Source of the DNA: Candidatus Velthaea versatilis
Lineage (GTDB): Bacteria; Vulcanimicrobiota; Vulcanimicrobiia; Vulcanimicrobiales; Vulcanimicrobiaceae
Length of the DNA: 61,937 nucleotides
Direction: 5' to 3'
Assembly (NCBI GenBank): GCA_003134035.1
Contig: PLAE01000148.1
Location: 24,692-86,628 of the forward strand
Part shown: positions 27,205 to 37,319 of the stretch, one piece after another
Position numbering within the stretch: the stretch's first letter is position 1
Layout: every line of letters starts with the position of its first letter
The notes under the pieces: model-generated
Told to the model about the DNA's origin: nothing
Database searches by the model: none
Seen by the model: only the letters and a program-made list of their open reading frames with translations
Position numbers and translations under genes: made by a program

Positions 27205-28397
27205 GCGCCGGTTCCGACTGACGCCGGGCTGGCTGAAGGATTCGGCCGTTTAAGGGGATCAGGCGCTTGTCCTTCGAACACTGTGCGCAGCCAGCGTCGA
27301 CCGGGCTCTTCGATGGTCCGGTAGGTCAAAGACGCAATGGCGAGCGTCAGCAAAATCTCCACTGTAGCGACGAACAGAGGTATATGGGGCAGACCGCGAC
27401 TACGGGCCCATGCAACGAATCCATGCTGTAGTTGGCCGAGATACCAGTGAGTGAGAACGATGCTGTATGACAGTCTTCCGACAAACGCGACAGGCGGCGA
27501 AGTAAGAATCCGCCCCGCAAGGTGAGTTTCGGACGTCAATGAGATGATAAGAAGCGGTAGCAGGATGACGAAGGCTAGGTCGGTCCCAGGTATCGTTGTC
27601 AGCACGAGCATCAGCAGACAGATCGCCGGAGAAATAAATTGACTCGATCCGACGCGACGCCCGAAGGACGTGCCTGCGAGCCGAAACGCCAGGATTCCGA
27701 GCATGAATTCCGGTATGCAGCGCAGCAACGGCAGGGCGTGCCAGTAATCGTGAATTCCAATGAGTCCGAATCTCGGATCGTGTCCGAGGCCGCCGTTTAC
27801 AAGGGAGGCCGGAAGAGCACAAACCGCTGCTAGCGTCCCGGCACAAACGATGGCGCATATCCATGCGACATAAGGCTTGCCGAACATGCTTGGGATAAGT
27901 AGCAGAGGAAACACGAGCATTGCAGCCCATTCGGCGCTAAGTGACCAGCCCGGACCGTCTATACTTTGCGCCAGGCCCCAGACCTGGACCACGGCCAAAT
28001 TCAAGAAAAGGTCTAAGCCCAGTGGATGCTCGCGCGTATAATCAAGCCAGCCAACGAGCGCGAGTACAAAGCCCACGAGGGTTGTCACGAAATAGAGCGG
28101 ATAAAGACGCGCCAACCGTCGCCCGATAAATTTTAGGTACTTGGCCTTCGACGAGCCGCCCGCGAACATGTGACTATAATTTAGAGCCATAACGAAGCCG
28201 CTGAGCACGAAAAAAAGATCGACTGCGAAAGAACCGTTTGCGATGAATGTCGTAAATGGATTTGAATAGGGTCGAGCGGGGTACAAATAGTGAAAACTTA
28301 CGACGTATAGCGCGGCTAAGCCACGCAATCCCGTAAGGCTTTCCATCTGGTACACGGGCCGCATCGGCGCAGCACCCGCACGTCGAGGATTATCCAT
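27201..28397 (-). CDS. acyltransferase 3 family membrane protein
   Basis: 398 residues, ATG at 28397. Signature: 'MESLTGLRGLAALYVVSFHY' with the key histidine, 'AVDLFFVLSGFVMALNYSHM', 'RRLARLYPLYFVTTL', and 'LSYSIVLTHWYLG'. About ten membrane segments. Close paralogue of the protein at 23987-25168. It lacks its own clear ribosome site; its start overlaps the last 8 bases of the sugar-transferase relic upstream, which has a very strong one, so it is probably translated by coupling to that relic. Its stop overlaps the start of the GT-C gene. Confidence 0.88.
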   Translation of the reverse strand: MDNPRRAGAAPMRPVYQMESLTGLRGLAALYVVSFHYLYPARPYSNPFTTFIANGSFAVDLFFVLSGFVMALNYSHMFAGGSSKAKYLKFIGRRLARLYPLYFVTTLVGFVLALVGWLDYTREHPLGLDLFLNLAVVQVWGLAQSIDGPGWSLSAEWAAMLVFPLLLIPSMFGKPYVAWICAIVCAGTLAAVCALPASLVNGGLGHDPRFGLIGIHDYWHALPLLRCIPEFMLGILAFRLAGTSFGRRVGSSQFISPAICLLMLVLTTIPGTDLAFVILLPLLIISLTSETHLAGRILTSPPVAFVGRLSYSIVLTHWYLGQLQHGFVAWARSRGLPHIPLFVATVEILLTLAIASLTYRTIEEPGRRWLRTVFEGQAPDPLKRPNPSASPASVGTGA

Positions 28398-28725
28398 GCA
28401 GCATCAGGCACGACGCATCGTGCGTCACCGTTCGCAGCTTGAAGATCGTGAAGCGCCGGCGAGAGAGCCCGTGTTCTTGAGCAAATACTGGCGAGCCCGG
28501 CGAGCAACTCAAAATCGCGCTAGACGGCGCCACCGTTTTCGTCGCGCTCAGCATGCGGGCAAGCGCGCTATTGATCGCGCGTTTGGCGCTGGTCCATGAC
28601 CACGGAATGCCGCGCTCGGCGCTATGACGCGTTCTCGGTAGAACCCGCTCGAGCACGGGTTCGGGACGATCAAGAACATGAATCTCACTCGGCACGATCG
28701 CGGTGGAATCTGACCGGTTGTACAT
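28390..28725 (-). pseudogene. truncated, degenerate sugar-1-phosphate transferase
   Basis: 111 codons. Blocks 'SWTSAKRAIN', 'SPGSPVFAQEHGLSRRRF' and 'FTIFKLRT' line up in order with 'SWIISKRALD', 'SPGSPFFAQERVGIYGRRF' and 'FTILKLRT' of the intact gene at 1777-2499. The membrane helix between the first two blocks is replaced by polar sequence three residues shorter, and the catalytic C-terminal half is absent. The start has an excellent AAGGAGG three bases before the ATG. Its TAA overlaps the acyltransferase start at 28397. Like the GT4 relic at 23473-23607, it may act as a translational leader. Confidence 0.85.
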
Positions 28726-29583
28726 GGCCCTCCTTAAATCTCGACTGCATGTCGACTGCGCGGATGGCTCGCGCGATGAACAACTCGGAGGCGGAGGGGA
28801 TGTAGGCGCTGCAATTTTCCTCCGTGATCGGAAATCTAAGGACGTAAACAGCTTGCCTTATAAATTTTTACTTAACTAACAGGTCCCACTTTACTGTACG
28901 AAGAGAAAGAGGGCGGCGGCGCTAACGACCGTAGTGTTCTGTCACAAAGACCCTTGACAAAGTACAACAAATGAAGCCCTGATGAAACGAGCGCTTTGAC
29001 GCCTCTTAAATAGGGGTCGAAGATCGACATGCACGTGAATCATGCAATGCGTAATCGCGGAGGCGGGAACCAACAAGGGCGCCTATATTCACGGCCGCAA
29101 TGTCGAACCAAGCCGCAATGTCGAACCACGTCGACCCGGCTTTATTGATCGACTCGATCTGGGTCTTTTGTCCCGCTAAGTGCGGTGCTGCGAATTGGAT
29201 CCTCATAGCTCGAACTCGTGTCGAACCGCGGCATGGTTGGGTTCCAATATAGACCGGTCGGCTCCTGTTAACTCCGGCGAGAAAATGCCATACTTTGTTC
29301 CCCTGAGAAGCTCCCCACTAAGGCTTCCTTGGCTGACGGTGGCTTTGATGACTTTTTCCCGTCGTCGGGAACGTACGCGTGCCCGGCGCTTGTCTTTGAG
29401 CCGATAGCTCTTGCCCGAAATTGAATTCAGTATGCCCGACGCTTTGACTGGTCCGTGATCGCGGGGCGGATAGCCGCGCTATCTCCTAAGGTCGTAAGTA
29501 GGCAGCGCCCGGACCACGCACCGCTCGTCGAAGCTTCCATCTGCAAATTCCTGTAAAGAACAGGTATAACAGGTACAAGCATC
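28726..29583. other. intergenic stretch upstream of the minus-strand EPS set
   Basis: About 860 bases. Presumably contains the promoter for the leftward operon, but I cannot pick one with confidence. It holds a perfect 17-base direct repeat (29094-29128). No gene recognised. Confidence 0.4.
29094..29128. repeat. 17-base tandem direct repeat
   Basis: GCCGCAATGTCGAACCA occurs at 29094-29110 and again at 29112-29128, one base apart. Could be a duplicated regulator site or slippage; too short to say more. Confidence 0.8.
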
Positions 29584-30508
29584 TTAGCTCGGATTGGATT
29601 TTAGGTCGGCCGCAACTGGTTCGCACGCGTCGGCATAAACGTCGTGCATGATCGCGCCCAGGGATATCTTCGGTTCCCAGCCGGTCGCGCCACGGAATCT
29701 TCCCGGAATCGCCGGCCACGCGCGGAACATCTGAGGGCCGCAGGCGCTCCGGGTCGCTGCGAATCTCTACGCCAGCTGCGGCGATCATCACCAATTGCCG
29801 ACTTCGCCGGCGTTCCCAGCGCCTTCAAGCAGAAGGACGTATGCCGCGACAACATCACGCACGTCGAGAAAATCACGTTCAGCGTCCAGGTTGCCAACCC
29901 ACATGAATGGATCGCCGCCGCGCCCGATCAAGCTGCTGCGCGAACGATGCAACCGCGAAGCGCTGGTTCTGGCCGGGCCCAATATGATTGAATGTTCGAG
30001 GTACGGCAACGTCGAGGCCGTACGCTGCCGTCGCGGCTACGGCATACGAATTCCGCTGCACCCTTGCTGGCGGCATACGGGTTTGCAGGATGTAACGCGG
30101 CGGTCTCGGACGGGCGGTCTCGGGCGTTAGAAGCGCTGGGGACGGTTGTAAACCATACACGTCAGCGCTTCCGACGACAAGGACCCGCGGGTTGCGCCTA
30201 CCGGCGGTGCGGGCGGTACGAACCGCCTCGATCAGTCGCAGGGTCCCGCCGGCATTCACGTCGCGGGTGTACCAAGGATCCGCAATCGAGGCCGGCACGA
30301 AAGCCTGGGCGGCGAAGTGGGCGACCGCGTCGGGACGAGCGACGTCGACGATGCCGCAAAGGCTGAGCGCATCCTGCAGATCGAGCGGCAACGCAGCGCC
30401 GCCGGCCTCGCCACGGCTGGCCGCAACCACGGCATGGCCACGCGCTTCGAGGGCTGCGCATAAGTGACGTCCAACGAATCCAATTGCGCCGGTGACGAGA
30501 ACACGCAT
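29584..30508 (-). pseudogene. rmd: frameshifted GDP-6-deoxy-D-mannose reductase (rmd)
   Basis: From ATG 30508 (AAGGG 7 bases upstream) the frame reads 'MRVLVTGAIGFVGRHL' (NAD(P)-binding), then 'VLVVGSADVYG'. The catalytic block NPYAASKGAAEFV is in a different frame at about 30045-30083, then 'AAYGLDVAVPRTFNHIGPGQ' is back in the first frame. 'DAERDFLDVRDVVAAYVLLLEG' follows in another frame (29788-30009), then 'RSDPERLRPSDVPRVAGDS', and the end 'ATGWEPKISLGAIMHDVYAD' in yet another, stopping at 29584-29586. All parts of an SDR-type reductase are present but at least four frame changes separate them. Its intact partner gmd lies 78 bases upstream. Confidence 0.88.
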
Positions 30509-30586
30509 CGCTTTACCCTTGCGGTTCGGACCGGCGGCCAATCCTAATCTTCCCGTTCAGGGACGGATTGGGCATGACCGAGACTC

Positions 30587-32181
<1,595 letters not shown>

Positions 32182-33477
32182 CTGATCGCTCGAGTCGCTT
32201 TCGTTCTACTCGCGTGCGCCGCGATCGCGGGGGGGCTGGCCGCTATTGGTCGCATTATATCTCTGCCGGCGCTGCAGCCGGGGTCAAGCGATGCGTTCGT
32301 GGATTCCATTGGCGTGAACACCGATTTCGAGTATCAGGATGTCTACAGTGCTACTGCCGTCCCATACCTCAAAGCATCGGGCATCAGACACGTGCGAGAC
32401 GGGGCCAATATCTACCCGGCCGTGTTAAAGAATTGGGCGAACTCCGGCGTCGGCGTTGATGCGGGCTGGCCCGGCCGCTATTACAAGGGGCCCGTGCTGG
32501 GTTGGCCCGTTCAACCCATAACGTTCGCGAACATGATGAAATCGTACGGCGTTCCGCTTGATGCGTTTGAAGGAACAAACGAAAGCAATGCCTCATGCGG
32601 CGGCGCTAAGAATTGGACTTCGACGACGCGCGAGCAGATGACAAATTTATGGAACTACGATCGAGCAAATGGACTTAGTACGGTACCGCTCTTGGCTCCA
32701 TCGTACGGCAACTGCGGCGTGCTTCCCGCAGTCTACGCCGACGCGATGTCGATGGGATCGCTCGCGGCGGTATCGACGTACGGAAATCTCCATTCGTATC
32801 CTGGGCCGCACTGGCCCGAACAAGGCTGCATGACGTCGCAGCAATGCGGCGGAAACTCGGACTACTATCTCGGCATATCGAATATCGAAAGTCCCGGAGA
32901 GCCCGTCTGGGTAACGGAGACGGGTTACGAATCACAGACCGGGGGGTGCTTAGGGTTTAGCGTTGGCACTGTTGGGCAAGAGCGCTATCTTCTTCGAACG
33001 CTATTGAACAACTGGAACGATGGCGTCAAGCGTACCTATATCTTCTCGTTTATCGACGATTATGCGGCCGACCATTGCTACGCGGGAATGATAACTGATC
33101 GCTATGTCACAAAGCCATCATATAGCGCTATAAAGAACCTCATCGAAACACTGACCGACCCTGGTCCTGAGTATTCTCCCGCGACCGTAAACTACGTTCT
33201 CGGCGGATCGTTGACAAACGTGAACTCAACGCTCTTGCAAAAACGCTCGGGCACGAACGAATTGGTTCTCTGGCAAGCGGTCGCATCAATCGACGGTCAT
33301 GCGAAACCCTTAACCATCGAGCCGCAAACGGTAACGATAGAGTTATCGAGTGTCCCGAGTACGATTTCCGCGCAGACGTTTTCCGATAACGGTTCACTTC
33401 TTCCCGTTAAAGTCACCATGAGCGGAAGGACCGCGTCGGTTCCCGTGGCGGATATTCCCGTAATCGTGTCCTGGTAG
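32182..33477 (+). CDS. secreted glycoside-hydrolase-like (TIM-barrel) protein, CTG start
   Basis: 431 residues if started at CTG 32182, which follows AGGAGG (32168-32173) by 8 bases; the first ATG/GTG-type start (32299) would cut off the signal peptide. The N terminus 'LIARVAFVLLACAAIAGGL' is a signal peptide or anchor. 'FVDSIGVNTDFEY' opens a TIM-barrel-like domain, with 'LDAFEGTNESNASC' and 'PVWVTETGYES' as likely acid/base and nucleophile glutamates (the NE and TE-G patterns of clan GH-A). A C-terminal beta-rich domain of about 110 residues follows ('TVTIELSSVPSTISAQTF'). Probably trims or degrades a polysaccharide outside the cell. Exact GH family not assigned. Confidence 0.72.
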   Translation: MIARVAFVLLACAAIAGGLAAIGRIISLPALQPGSSDAFVDSIGVNTDFEYQDVYSATAVPYLKASGIRHVRDGANIYPAVLKNWANSGVGVDAGWPGRYYKGPVLGWPVQPITFANMMKSYGVPLDAFEGTNESNASCGGAKNWTSTTREQMTNLWNYDRANGLSTVPLLAPSYGNCGVLPAVYADAMSMGSLAAVSTYGNLHSYPGPHWPEQGCMTSQQCGGNSDYYLGISNIESPGEPVWVTETGYESQTGGCLGFSVGTVGQERYLLRTLLNNWNDGVKRTYIFSFIDDYAADHCYAGMITDRYVTKPSYSAIKNLIETLTDPGPEYSPATVNYVLGGSLTNVNSTLLQKRSGTNELVLWQAVASIDGHAKPLTIEPQTVTIELSSVPSTISAQTFSDNGSLLPVKVTMSGRTASVPVADIPVIVSW

Positions 33478-33513
33478 CCCACGAATCGGCGATCGCCTCT
33501 ACCACCGGCGTCC

Positions 33514-33954
33514 ATGCGGCTATCTCATCAGACCGCCGCCGACCGCGCTGAATCTGGCAACGCCCCGGACTCGGGCAGTTCGGCCGTCGTTCTTGCCTCG
33601 CCCCGGTTTGCCCGTGACGAAGGCATCCCGCGTTCGCAAGCGGCGATCGGCAGGCACATCGGGCTCGATCCGAACACGACATCGCAAATATTGCGCGGAC
33701 TTGCCGCTCGCGGTTTGGTTTCGCGCGAACGCACGGCCGACGATCGCGCGAAGGAGACCACCCTCAGCGCGCAAGCCGAAGTGCTGCTCGCCAACGCCAT
33801 CGATGCCGTTGAAGCGGCGGACGCGGCAGTTTTTGCTCCGCTCGCAACGACGAAACCACTGCTCGCGGCCCTGCGCACCTTAGCCACGCCCGCGGCGGCG
33901 CTCAAGAAAGCTGTCGGGATAGACGGTGGTGCCTCGAAGAATGGCGACGTTTAG
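33514..33954 (+). CDS. MarR-family transcriptional regulator
   Basis: 146 residues. The winged helix is clear: 'RDEGIPRSQAAIGRHIGLD' then 'PNTTSQILRGLAARGLVSRE' and the wing 'RTADDRAKETTLSAQ', followed by a dimerisation helix 'DAADAAVFAPLATTKPLL'-like region. The N-terminal helix (residues 1-30) fits the family only loosely ('APDSGSSAVVLAS' where APLGLSSxQFVVLAS is expected), so it may be slightly damaged. No ribosome site is obvious. It lies 36 bases after the glycosidase-like gene. Targets unknown. Confidence 0.65.
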   Translation: MRLSHQTAADRAESGNAPDSGSSAVVLASPRFARDEGIPRSQAAIGRHIGLDPNTTSQILRGLAARGLVSRERTADDRAKETTLSAQAEVLLANAIDAVEAADAAVFAPLATTKPLLAALRTLATPAAALKKAVGIDGGASKNGDV

Positions 33955-34349
33955 CGACGGTACAAATCACGGGCCGAGCAACCGCGAAGGTGGCAGTATG
34001 GCAGCGCCTTAGGCCCTGGGCTGCTCGCACGAACAACCGAATCCCGACGATTACGGTGGCGAGAATGCGATCGTCGAACGCATGTTTGAAAAGGGCGACT
34101 TTCTTGCCTACCCGCGAGCATTGCGCGTCCGGAGAGGGCTGTCCGGGGGCGCGCGCCATCCTGCGTGCGGTACACCCGGGCGAGCTCGCACGCCAAGGGT
34201 GGCTTCAAATTTTTGGGGCCGTTTTAGCCCGACTAGAAGGTATAGTCAGGGTCGCTTGACTAATGAGCAAGCTAGGTTTCCCTTTGTTGCCTTAGCATCC
34301 ACGTGTCGCGACCCAGTCGCTGCTGTGAAGGAGTCGCGAAATCGCTACG
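33955..34349. other. intergenic stretch
   Basis: About 395 bases with only short, unrecognised frames on both strands. AAGGAG at 34328-34333 is the nearest ribosome site to the next gene but is 16 bases from its ATG. Confidence 0.4.
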
Positions 34350-35165
34350 ATGCCGTTGCGCTTCGTTCAGGAGCGGCCGGACCTCGACTGCGTCAACGTC
34401 GATTCGCTGCGTCTCCGGCTGGAGCGCGAGCTCGCGGTCCCGGCGGTCATCGCCCTGACGTCGGCAACGGCCGAAGATGGCAAGGAACTCATTGCCCGGG
34501 GTCTGGCGCACTCGTTCGCCAGCATCGGGTATGCGACGCTGCTCATCGATACCGCGCCTGCGGGCCGTACGATCGAGAACCCGCCGCAGGGTGTCGTTCT
34601 CGCGGGCATCGGGCGTTTGCACGTTGTCCCCGATGTCGGATCCGGCACATTAGCCGTATTGAGCCTCACCGACCCAACGTTGCACCGAGCGACGAGCTTC
34701 CACGCCATGAAAATGGCGATTGGGTACTTGCGGGGCAAGTTCGAGTCGGTCGAGATCTTGCAGGGCAAGTTCGATTACGTGGTGATCAGCACGGATACCG
34801 GCACCGCGAACGCGGTTGCCACCGCGATCCTGACCACGGCCAATGCTGTGCTCGTCACTGTTGCCAGAGGGCGTCGCAAAACGGCGGAGGATCGCGAGTT
34901 AGTAACTGAACTCGAGCGCCTAGGAGCCCGCTTCATGGGGCTCGTCGTCGTCGCCCCCGCCCTCGTCGCGGCGGCGAATCCACGTCGTGCGGCCGTGTCG
35001 GCAACACCCGCGCTCGGCCGTGCTGGGCCGACGAAACCCTCCTTGATTGCGCGGGTCGCTCGCGGTGCATTGCGCTGGCTGGGTGGCGGTCGGAAAGAGA
35101 AGAAGCCACCCCTTGAGCTGCCGGCCACCCCGGAGTCTCAAACAGCGCTAATTAGCTCGCCGTAG
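34350..35165 (+). CDS. second BY-kinase-like protein with degenerate nucleotide site
   Basis: 271 residues. The fold pattern of Wzc/CapB ATPases is present: 'AVIALTSATAEDGKELIARG' at Walker A, 'YATLLIDTAPAGR' at Walker A', and 'FDYVVISTDTG' at Walker B. The P-loop glycine before GK has become E-D, the Ser/Thr after the lysine is Glu, the A' strand lacks its second Asp, and the Walker B Asp is Ser. There is no C-terminal Tyr cluster; the tail is basic with a hydrophobic patch (about 225-245). It shares the SAT-x3-D-x4-IARG pattern with the protein at 7397-7996, so both derive from one degenerate ancestor. No co-polymerase gene is adjacent. Confidence 0.65.
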   Translation: MPLRFVQERPDLDCVNVDSLRLRLERELAVPAVIALTSATAEDGKELIARGLAHSFASIGYATLLIDTAPAGRTIENPPQGVVLAGIGRLHVVPDVGSGTLAVLSLTDPTLHRATSFHAMKMAIGYLRGKFESVEILQGKFDYVVISTDTGTANAVATAILTTANAVLVTVARGRRKTAEDRELVTELERLGARFMGLVVVAPALVAAANPRRAAVSATPALGRAGPTKPSLIARVARGALRWLGGGRKEKKPPLELPATPESQTALISSP

Positions 35166-35218
35166 CGCGCCCACGTGCCACCGACTGAGAGACGGAACGA
35201 GTCGGATCCGCACGGTTT

Positions 35219-36178
35219 TTACAACTCCCGTTGATCGAGACGCGAAAAAACGATGTCGCAGGTTTCGGTAAGCGGCCCCGAGAGTCGCTGCGGCGGCGCA
35301 TAGGGCGTTCCGTCGACGTAGGAGTTCGAGTGATAGTCGTTGATCATGGTGTACGCATTGAACCCGTCGCGCGCGAAGATATCGATGATGTCTTCGGGTC
35401 GCCGTTGCATCGACGCAAGCCAACTCGGGCTTACCTCGATGACGAACTCCGCATCGAAGCGGGTTCGTCCGAGCACGTCGGCCAGACCACTCACGACGAG
35501 CCATTCGGCGCCCTCGACGTCGATTTTAATGATGCGGGCGCTTGCGAACTCATGATCCGTGAGGATCGCCGCCAACGGCGCGGCGTGAATCGTCCCCGAG
35601 CGCGGTCGTCCCGATGCGCGCAGTATGCTGGTCTTCCCGCTGTTTGAGATTGGGCCGTCGTACAGCTCGATTTCTCCGGGTCGGTCCGAAACGGCGACGT
35701 TGATGGCCCGTACGTTTGCCGTGTGATTGAGGGCAAGATTTCTCTCGAGGCGGTGAAAGACGCGGGGCGACGCCTCGACGGCGACGACCCGGCCGTCGGC
35801 GCCCACAAGTCTTGACGCCAGCAGCGTGTAGTATCCGATATTGGCACCGACATCCACGAACGTGTCGCCGGGGCGCAACCGCTGGGTGATCCAGTACGAG
35901 AGATTTGGCTCCCAGACTCCGAAAAAATAAACGTAACGATCGAGAAAGTCGACCGTGTTGCCGTGGAGCTCGAAGCCGAATGCGGTCGGCGCCGTGAAAC
36001 GCCACGAACCATGGGAAATCGGGTTGCCAATCAGTTGCCAAAATGCTCGCTTGACATTCCCATTTGGGATCGCGCGGACGACGCCGCGCACGAGTGGCGC
36101 GGGGAAACCCAACACCGGGCCCAGCATCGGACGAGCCGGCCGCAAGAACTCCTTCACGCCCACGATGCCCACAGTCAT
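35219..36178 (-). CDS. FkbM family methyltransferase
   Basis: 319 residues from ATG 36178; a TTG at 36190 is possible. SAM-binding motif 'GDTFVDVGANIGYYTLLASRLVG' in two pieces around residues 107-128, then 'VVAVEASPRVFHRLERNL', and the FkbM hallmark 'IIKIDVEGAEWLVVSGL' near residue 215. FkbM-type enzymes O-methylate sugars or secondary metabolites, and they are frequent in EPS/LPS loci, so it may cap or decorate the polysaccharide. It points away from the MCP gene; no partner gene is in the same direction nearby. Confidence 0.88.
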   Translation of the reverse strand: MTVGIVGVKEFLRPARPMLGPVLGFPAPLVRGVVRAIPNGNVKRAFWQLIGNPISHGSWRFTAPTAFGFELHGNTVDFLDRYVYFFGVWEPNLSYWITQRLRPGDTFVDVGANIGYYTLLASRLVGADGRVVAVEASPRVFHRLERNLALNHTANVRAINVAVSDRPGEIELYDGPISNSGKTSILRASGRPRSGTIHAAPLAAILTDHEFASARIIKIDVEGAEWLVVSGLADVLGRTRFDAEFVIEVSPSWLASMQRRPEDIIDIFARDGFNAYTMINDYHSNSYVDGTPYAPPQRLSGPLTETCDIVFSRLDQREL

Positions 36179-36343
36179 CTCTCCAGTCAATTAGCGGTCT
36201 GCCGGTGACAACGGCACTGACTTGCTCGCGCCGGCATCATACGACACTTGCAACTTGGCAATGCCGAAAATGCGCCGAAAATACGCCCGCTAGTTGACGA
36301 ACGCTGAAGCGGGTTTTGCGCGCTCGCTCCGATAGCGCGGGCC

Positions 36344-36693
36344 TCAGCGGTCGGAGGCGCGCGGTGAAAACGCCAAACCGAGAAAGACGATGTCTGCCGC
36401 GTTGAAGCGGACGATATCCCCGTCATCGAGCCGACCAATTTGAGTGCCGACCTTGACCTTCGAGATCGTTGTGATCTTATCGGCCATGAGACGGCATGCA
36501 AGGCGCAAACCGTTCCTCTTGTTCGGCGTCACAGGGAGACGGAATAGCGGGGCATCCGTATCGGTCGTCGTGAACGGACACACCGTGATCGAATCGGTTG
36601 CATCAACCGGTCATCTTGCAGGACCACAACCGGACGCGGTTTACCGGCGTATCCCGGTCCGCCGGCGACAGTCCAGATGTCGCCGCGCCGCAT
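36344..36693 (-). pseudogene. mazF: mazF-type toxin gene with a single-base frameshift
   Basis: From ATG 36693: 'MRRGDIWTVAGGPGYAGKPR' and 'PVVVLQDDR', the normal MazF/PemK start. One base is then missing after GGTT (about 36607-36610). In the next frame the rest follows: 'DATDSITVCPFTTTD', 'RLPVTPNKRNGL', 'DKITTISKVKVGTQIGRLDD' and 'VFLGLA', ending at 36344. All MazF blocks are otherwise present, so the loss is recent. Confidence 0.85.
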
Positions 36694-36696
36694 CAA

Positions 36697-36881
36697 TCAA
36701 CCGCACCCGGCTCGGAGCCCCGCACTCACGGCCATCGACTGACGATGCGCTTGGGACCGGAAAGCCGCTGATTTGACGTCGGCCCCCAGATCTGAATCGG
36801 GCGCATGCCCTGCTGTCGCTGACGCTTACGGTACTCACGGACCTTGTTGCGCGAGGACTTGGGGCCTCGGTCGGCTTCCAT
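36697..36881 (-). pseudogene. mazE: mazE-type (DUF3018-like) antitoxin gene with frameshift
   Basis: ATG 36881 opens 'SSRNKVREYRKRQRQQGMRP' and 'IQIWGPT', matching the DUF3018 antitoxin start. After a frameshift (about 36755-36775) the second half reads 'SQAHRQSMAVSAGLRAGCG' and stops at 36697, three bases before the toxin ATG. Antitoxin and toxin are both broken, so the module is dead as a pair. Confidence 0.78.
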
Positions 36882-37319
36882 CGTCGGTTGCTTCAGCGCG
36901 AGTTACATGTAACCATCCCGACGCGGGAACCCTCTCACGTCGCAAGATCGAGGCTCGATCCGGAGCGGTAGAAGCGTCGCCGTGCGCCTCGAGTGGAAAG
37001 GGGCCCAGGCGCTGTCCGAAGTGCGATCAGAAATGCCCTGAGCGCGACCACCGCGAGCGAAGCCTGGCGCGACCGAAATCTCTGCGCGAACCCGTTCGAT
37101 GGGGGACGTCGGTAGGATTGGCGCGATGCCAGGCGCGACCTTGCAACATCTAGCATGTTCAATGGGCTTCCTCACAACTTTGCAAGCAAACCGCAAACCC
37201 GTTAAGCTGCTGCACCACTTTGTCCGATACGCCTAACGAACGAGCAATCAGAGTGCCTTGTCATTTCGGCCTCCTCGCACAAAGTGATTGACTCGACTGT
37301 CTTTGTAAAGGGTGTATAG
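36882..37319. other. intergenic stretch before the chemoreceptor
   Basis: About 440 GC-rich bases with no recognised gene; overlapping minus-strand frames (36903-37196) look like composition effects. AAAGGGTG (37307-37314) is the ribosome site of the next gene. Confidence 0.4.
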
